DNA of 64,000 bases from Pyricularia pennisetigena. Taxonomy: Eukaryota; Ascomycota; Sordariomycetes; Magnaporthales; Pyriculariaceae. Within the stretch, counting starts at the first letter, position 1; each line of letters begins with the position of its first letter. Where the stretch lies: contig NW_021940923.1 in the NCBI RefSeq assembly GCF_004337985.1, positions 845,951-909,950 on the forward strand, read 5' to 3'. The position numbers and the translations under genes were made by a program. The notes under the pieces were generated by a model. That model was not told the DNA's origin, ran no database searches, and saw nothing but the letters and a program-made list of their open reading frames with translations. Positions 58,846 through 64,000 of the stretch are shown here, one piece after another.

Positions 58846-61800
58846 TGTGAAGGTGCTTGGTATCCCACCGGCCGAAGAAAGAGACGTCGGCGACGCGTCG
58901 GAGGCGGGTTGTCCTGGGAGTTGATGCAGGGAGACGGACGTGGGAGTAGATGTTGAGTGCAGCAAATGGTGGGTTTCGGGACCAACTGAATGCCGAACAA
59001 GTGAGTATCGAGCAGCTAACTCTCCACTGTGAGTTTACCAGGCATGGTTTGTGAATAGACGTCTGACCAAGGAAACCAGTCTAATGGAGACAAGGTGGAA
59101 GGCAAAACAGAGGATAATGCTCGGCTCGGCTTTCTTGATGTCAATCAACTAGGTGAGCCTGTTGAAGGCGGCAGGTGAGAAAGAAGGGTGGGTCGGAAGG
59201 TCCGCACGCTGTACTTTGGCCACGGTAGGACTTGAAAGAGTGGAAAGCACGCCCCCCGCACTTTATTGTGGCTTGGTGGGGAATTGGTCGTTATTGATCA
59301 CTGACACCGGATCGCAGGTATTATTTTGGGCGCAGGAAGTACGCGCAGTCGCAAAGCTCCAAAAGTTGGAGGTTGGATAAACATTGATCATCCAGCGGGG
59401 TTGGGTATCTGGGCTTCAGAATGTCAGAATGATGTCAGTTTTGTTGACGGACGCAAGAATTTTTTTTTCTTTTTCTTCAGTCTTTTGTGCTCTCTAAAAG
59501 CACCCCACTTCCTATAGTGGTCCCTGCATCTTGGAGGGGTATGCTTGGCTCACGGTTCAGTTGATGTAGCGCGTCACCTTGCGTTATCGGCCAGCTTATA
59601 CGGTTTATCAAACCCATCGACACTGTGTTCTGTTACCTTCGGTACGGTAGGGTACAAAGGCAGGCGGTTGACAAAATTAAATGCTACACCAATTTGAGCA
59701 GGCATGGAACAGCACGTCGCACTCAGCAAGTTCAACAATGTATTATTTGACCAAAACAGCGATTAGCATCTCGCAGAAAAAGTAGATAGAATACAATTGA
59801 AGTAGCTTTAAATCCTGCTTGCTATTGTGCTTTTTTAGTCAGGGAAGTTTGTGGGTTAAATTCACCAAGTGTTTTTGGCATGAATCTAATACTATCCACC
59901 GCTAGAGAGGCCACGAACTAACGCTGCGACTGAGTAATCACAATTACATTCCCAAAATTACCTAGGTATATATACATACCTAGGTGTTAAGTAGGTCTCT
60001 AACGAAGTCAACTTACCTCGTCAGGTACTTTACTACATTGTTAACTATATTGGAGAATTTCCAAATTCCTCTGCCTGGCTTAATTTTAGCGTGCGGCTCT
60101 TTACATGCTTCCCTACCTTTGTGAAGCTGGTTTTGTTGGGGCCGAGTTTAATGAATTTCGACATCCTCTGCCTAAGCGTTTTTCCACCCTTTTCTTTTTA
60201 TATGTTGAAGTGTCAGCCTAGCTGATTCAGATCGCAAGCCAGGGCGTTCTCGTGTTTTCAGAATCCCACACTGAAATGCGCATTAGCGGAAGCTGTCACG
60301 ATAAATACGATTGTAATTTGAAAGATTTGGTGAAACACAAGGTAATCATCCCTCTTCCACCACATATTTCTGTCGCGAGCGCTTTTTGTAACCTATTTGA
60401 GGTTTCTGTGCGTAGGTAAGGTGCGTCATCATGTCAAGCCATGGCCTATTAGGTCTAGTGATATGTCGGCACCGAGGTGGTGCTTGCAGTTTTGGCTCAA
60501 CGACACCCTCATAGAGTACCACGCAATTTCCCTGACGTGTGACAATTACCACGCAAAACTCGATGTGGGGACAATCGGCAATATGATAACACAAAGGTGA
60601 GAGCAGTGAGTGAAACGATGATAGGTAGGATGGAACAGCTAGGATTTAACAAGCACTCCTGCAGTGCAACCCTCACCAGCGTTCAAAGTCTGGGAGAAGT
60701 GGGGGAACCAGTAAGCACGGGTACAATGTCGGGAGGGTTTGCTACCTTGGCTGCCGTTTGCGGATGCAGGCCAATGGAATCTGCACGTTCGCAGGCCCAA
60801 CCATCTGCTTGGCACGTATGGAACTAGGGGCTAAAAGCTAGCGCGCCTATCCACAGCCATCATCATGCCCGGCGGCAGGTAAAACCGGATCTCCGGTAAG
60901 AAGCGTCACGTTAATTAAGTGTAACTACAGAATAGTGTGGCCAGACTAGTGCGCCGCAGTGCAAATGGAGACTGTGAGTGGTCCGGACACTTTGTCCGCT
61001 TGACAGGTCCGACAGCTCTCAGCAGCAGCAACTTGAGCTATGACTGACAGCTTAAGCTGGGTTGGCTGTGAATAGGAGGCCTTCCTCACACCGGCACGAC
61101 CGGAGGATGAACCGATGTTGCTTATCGTCCCATCATTGCAGCGAAGTGCTGTCTGCCATGGCTTGTTGTAATACAGGATAGGCTCCCTTTTTTTTCCTCT
61201 TTTATTTTTTGTCATTATCTTGTTATTTACTATTTTCGTCATTCGATGATTGCTTCATTCATTCATTACATTGGTAATACCTGACAGGTAATTTTTAGCG
61301 TCCAGTCTTTTTTTGTTAGTGCTACTTGTACTGCCTAGGATGCGCAGCTTTATTTAAGCCTTGCTGACTGAATAAATTGCCTCCTGCTCTCTTTAAAAAG
61401 TCCACTTACTCGTTCTTATCTTAGCTTGTCCTGGGGATCTTTTCTTGTTCATCTTGGCGCATTAATACGACTCACTGCTTACTTCGTGGGCAGACTATCA
61501 AGAGAGTTCGCCCAGCTCGGGCGACTCAGTACTGGCTCAATACATTTAATTTTAGTCAAGGTTTGACTGCTACAAACCTTCGAAAACCAAACACAGAGAC
61601 AAAGACTCACAACCGTCAAAGATTGCTCTTATTGAATGAGCCCCCGCCGCCCGCTTTTTTTTTTTGGGGCCAGAACATATTCTCCATCGACCGACATTAT
61701 CACCGCGAGCCCATAAACATCCAAGGAACTGCCGATTTTCGGACCCCGATGAATGTCCTATCCACCTTGCCGTCAGTGTTTTGTCACAAATCGACGGAAA

Positions 61801-62388
61801 CAAACGCCAAGAGCTCCAACGCCTTGTTGCACACTGTGTGCATTCTGTCCTCCGACCCTGCACGACACCCTTGCGTGGCACACGACGCTTAAAATTCCGC
61901 GATTCTGCGCACACCCTCATGCCCCACCCTACCAGCATTGGTATCTCTGGTTGGCGTAAAATTCTGGGGTTACTCTCACACAAGTCAAGCAGCCCTGGGC
62001 ATCATTCCCCCCATCAGTTTTCTGGTTACCAATCGACGACTTGGCTCATCAACCATTTTTCTTTTCGCCTTGCACATCAATGCCGTCAGCTACAACTGTC
62101 CTTCTGCTCAAAGGTTGTTAACATCTTTTCATTTATCTCATATTTGTTTGTGCACCTCTTATTATCATTTCGTTGTTGTGTCCGATTTGGGGCTGGCTGA
62201 TTGGTCTGGCCTGGTCTTTAATCTTAACTTTCGTCTCCAACCCCTCTGCAAGTCATTCACCGGGAGGCAAAAGACAGAAAGAAAAAAAAATCACCAAACC
62301 CGAACCAAGACCCTGACTTGCCTTGAAGGCGGATCACGCCAACCAGCGCTCCCACGCCATTACCTCTAGAACAGCTCTACATCTCTGT
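58846..62388. other. Divergent promoter region, TAD3 (-) and PFK-2 (+)
   Basis: About 3.5 kb between divergent genes. A perfect 10-bp inverted repeat (ACCTAGGTAT / ATACCTAGGT) sits at 59960-59985. A 14-base stretch at 61463-61476 matches the core of the phage T7 promoter, very likely by chance. The last 800 bp (61560-62388) look like a long 5' leader: pyrimidine-rich, then an A run and CAAACCCGAACC before the start. No supportable ORF. Confidence 0.45.
59960..59985. repeat. 10-bp inverted repeat around a TA-rich centre
   Basis: ACCTAGGTAT and ATACCTAGGT with a 6-nt spacer. Each arm contains the palindrome CCTAGG. Short CCTAGGTA/TACCTA motifs recur across the spacers in this window, so this may be part of a genome-wide dispersed motif. 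Confidence 0.7.
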
Positions 62389-63952
62389 ATGCATAACGAA
62401 CAAGCTGACGCGTTTTCCTCGAGCGATCAAGACGGGCGCAAACAGGCGCAACAGTCGTCGTTGGCCAAGCTTGCAATGAGCAAGAAAATCACGGCCACGC
62501 CTAATGTGATTCCTCCCACTCCCCCTGTATCAGCGCCTGCCGTTGCGCCGCCACCACCAACCTCTGTCGCCCCTTCCGAGACGAATGGCGACGCCTTGAA
62601 ACCTCCGTCGCCGAGTTCGACTTCTCCTCGCCCCGCGCAGAAGCCCGACAACTCGCACTTGCCACCTCCGGCCATCGCCCATGCGCTCAAATCGATAAAC
62701 GCCTTTGACCATGCCGCACTGCGCGACAAGCCAGTGCCCCAATATGACAGCCCTTATACCAGAAGTATCTCTTCAACAGCACCGGGCTCCCCGAGGATGT
62801 ATGTGCTCTCTTGTATAGATGTCACATGCCATTTGCTCTTAATAAAAACTTTCGTTTCTCGTCTTGTCGTCTCCCGCCCTCATGGATCGCCTGCGCTTCG
62901 ATCAGCACAGTTCCTGCTTTTCCGTGGCCTTCAAGATTACATGTTTACATGGTAGATCGCTGACGGCCGCATTGCGTCCTAGTCCTCCCGTCAGACAAAA
63001 CTCTGGCAGCCACACACCCAGAGTTCGGCCCCATGCTACGACTCTTAACATTCCCGGACTGACCAAGTCCAAGGTCTCTCCGGACGGAAGGATCCCAGAC
63101 CGAGATGTCGCGTCCAAGCTGCTGATTGTCATGGTGGGTCTTCCAGCTCGTGGAAAGTCCTACATCACAAAGAAGATCCAGCGCTACTTGAACTGGCAGC
63201 AGCATAACACCAGAATATTCAACGTGGGCAGCAGGCGAAGAGTTGCCGCTGGATTCTCTCCTCATGCTGAGCGACCCGTGTCACCCAAATCTGCGTCCGG
63301 CGAAAGGCTGCGCGCCGCTTCCATCTTGCTCAATGGTATCGAACAAAATAGTGACACCACCGGGGAAACCAACGGGCATACAAGTGAATCCTCTCAGGAT
63401 CGAGAGCCGCCATCATTTGATCTGAACACCTGGAAAGGTCGCCCGAAGTCGATCGCCGGCGTTGACGGCCCTGAGGCCTACATGGACCAATCCGCCAACT
63501 TCTTCGATCCAAAAAACACAACCGCTCGGGCACTGCGAGAGCAGGTTGCCATGGACACGTTAGACGAGGCCCTGGACTACTTGCTGTCTCAGAACGGCTC
63601 GGTGGGTATACTTGATGCAACAAATAGCACGATCCATCGCCGCGAGCTCATTGTGAAGCGAGTCAAAGAAAGAGAGCCCAAACTTGGCATCCTCTTCATT
63701 GAAAGTATCTGCCATGACCAAACTGTAAGTTTGCAGCAATCGTGATCGCGCAGTACGTTGTCTTTTCCAGATCACTGACAACGGCCACAGCTGCTCGAGG
63801 CCAACATGAGACTCAAACTGTCCGGCCCAGACTATCACGACAAAGATCCGGTCAAGTCACTTGAGGACTTCAAGGAGCGCGTCAGACAATACGAAAGTGC
63901 TTACACTCCCTTGGGAGAGTGGGAAGAGAAGAACGATCTGCAATATATACAG
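62389..63952 (+). CDS. 6-phosphofructo-2-kinase (/fructose-2,6-bisphosphatase), partial, runs off the window
   Basis: Predicted join(62389..62798,62983..63724,63791..63952, continues past 64000). The enzyme makes (and in bifunctional forms degrades) fructose 2,6-bisphosphate, the activator of glycolysis. Visible parts are a Pro/Ser-rich N-terminus, then the kinase domain with SKLLIVMVGLPARGKSYIT (P-loop GLPARGKS), YLNWQQHNTRIFNVG, an insert of about 70 residues typical of fungi, NFFDPKN, LDATNSTIHRR, ESICHDQ and LSGPDYHDKDP. The phosphatase half, if present, lies outside. Intron 1 is 184 nt (phase 2, CTGAC branch just before the 62982 acceptor); an upstream AG at 62955 would add nine in-frame residues. 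Intron 2 is 66 nt (CTGAC). A GTAGGT donor at 63953 opens a third intron. Start: first in-frame ATG; the next Met is at 62476. Confidence 0.9.
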
Positions 63953-64000
63953 GTAGGTTCTATTTCTTGGTTCAAATCGGCTTCTGGAGAAGTAAGCCAA

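Noticed and set aside
61463..61476. 14-base match to the T7 RNA polymerase promoter core
   Set aside because: It lacks the downstream initiation bases, there is no vector sequence nearby, and it sits in ordinary spacer DNA. A chance match is more likely than contamination or function.
1..64000. tRNA, rRNA, CRISPR and intact transposon search by eye
   Set aside because: GTTCGA-type B-box matches (for example near 724, 12316 and 22994) had no A-box or clover-leaf partner. No rRNA core, regularly spaced repeats, reverse transcriptase or transposase motif was seen.

Overview
The window is nuclear DNA of a filamentous ascomycete (Pezizomycotina, most likely Sordariomycetes; the order cannot be fixed from sequence alone). 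The reasons are short GT-AG introns of mostly 66-200 nt with CTAAC/CTGAC branch sites 10-50 nt before the acceptor, typically fungal gene families (Mga2/Spt23-type membrane transcription factor, GH128 Asl1-like wall protein, SET protein with a signal peptide, Sod2/Nha1-type antiporter), monocistronic genes on both strands with long spacers, and many long A/T homopolymer runs. Two assembly gaps (19855-20099 and 35044-35463) are flanked by homopolymers.

Layout. 1-10.2 kb: no supportable gene. 10.25-11.29 kb (+): tubulin-folding cofactor B. 15.1-16.8 kb (+): PA-TM-RING ubiquitin ligase. About 20.2-22.1 kb (+): multi-TM receptor-like protein in at least eight exons, 5' end uncertain because of a gap. 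24.4-26.9 kb (-): Pcf11, mRNA 3'-end processing. 28.5-29.4 kb (-): four-TM fungal protein. 31.6-32.1 kb (+): SERF/4F5-like small protein. 36.1-37.4 kb (-): secreted GH128 glycosidase-like protein. 41.0-42.5 kb (-): SET-domain protein with a signal peptide. 43.3-47.9 kb (-): Mga2/Spt23-like ER-anchored transcription factor. 51.7-53.7 kb (-): Na+/H+ antiporter. 55.1-56.2 kb (-): RNase H1. 57.5-58.8 kb (-): Tad3, the non-catalytic subunit of the tRNA A34 deaminase. 62.4 kb to the right edge (+): 6-phosphofructo-2-kinase, running off the window.

The genes are a mix of housekeeping and cell-surface functions. They do not form a biosynthetic cluster or an obvious pathway. I reconstructed exon joins by hand from splice signals, reading-frame continuity and remembered family conservation. 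All are predictions without transcript support.

I did not find a convincing new multi-gene system. The most checkable oddities are four introns that are multiples of three and free of in-frame stops (PCF11, MGA2/SPT23, antiporter, RNase H1), a 30-nt exon followed by a GC-AG intron in the receptor-like gene, a PPxY motif in the Mga2/Spt23 homologue, and a perfect 13-bp hairpin in the gene-free left arm. No tRNA, rRNA, CRISPR array or intact transposon was recognised.
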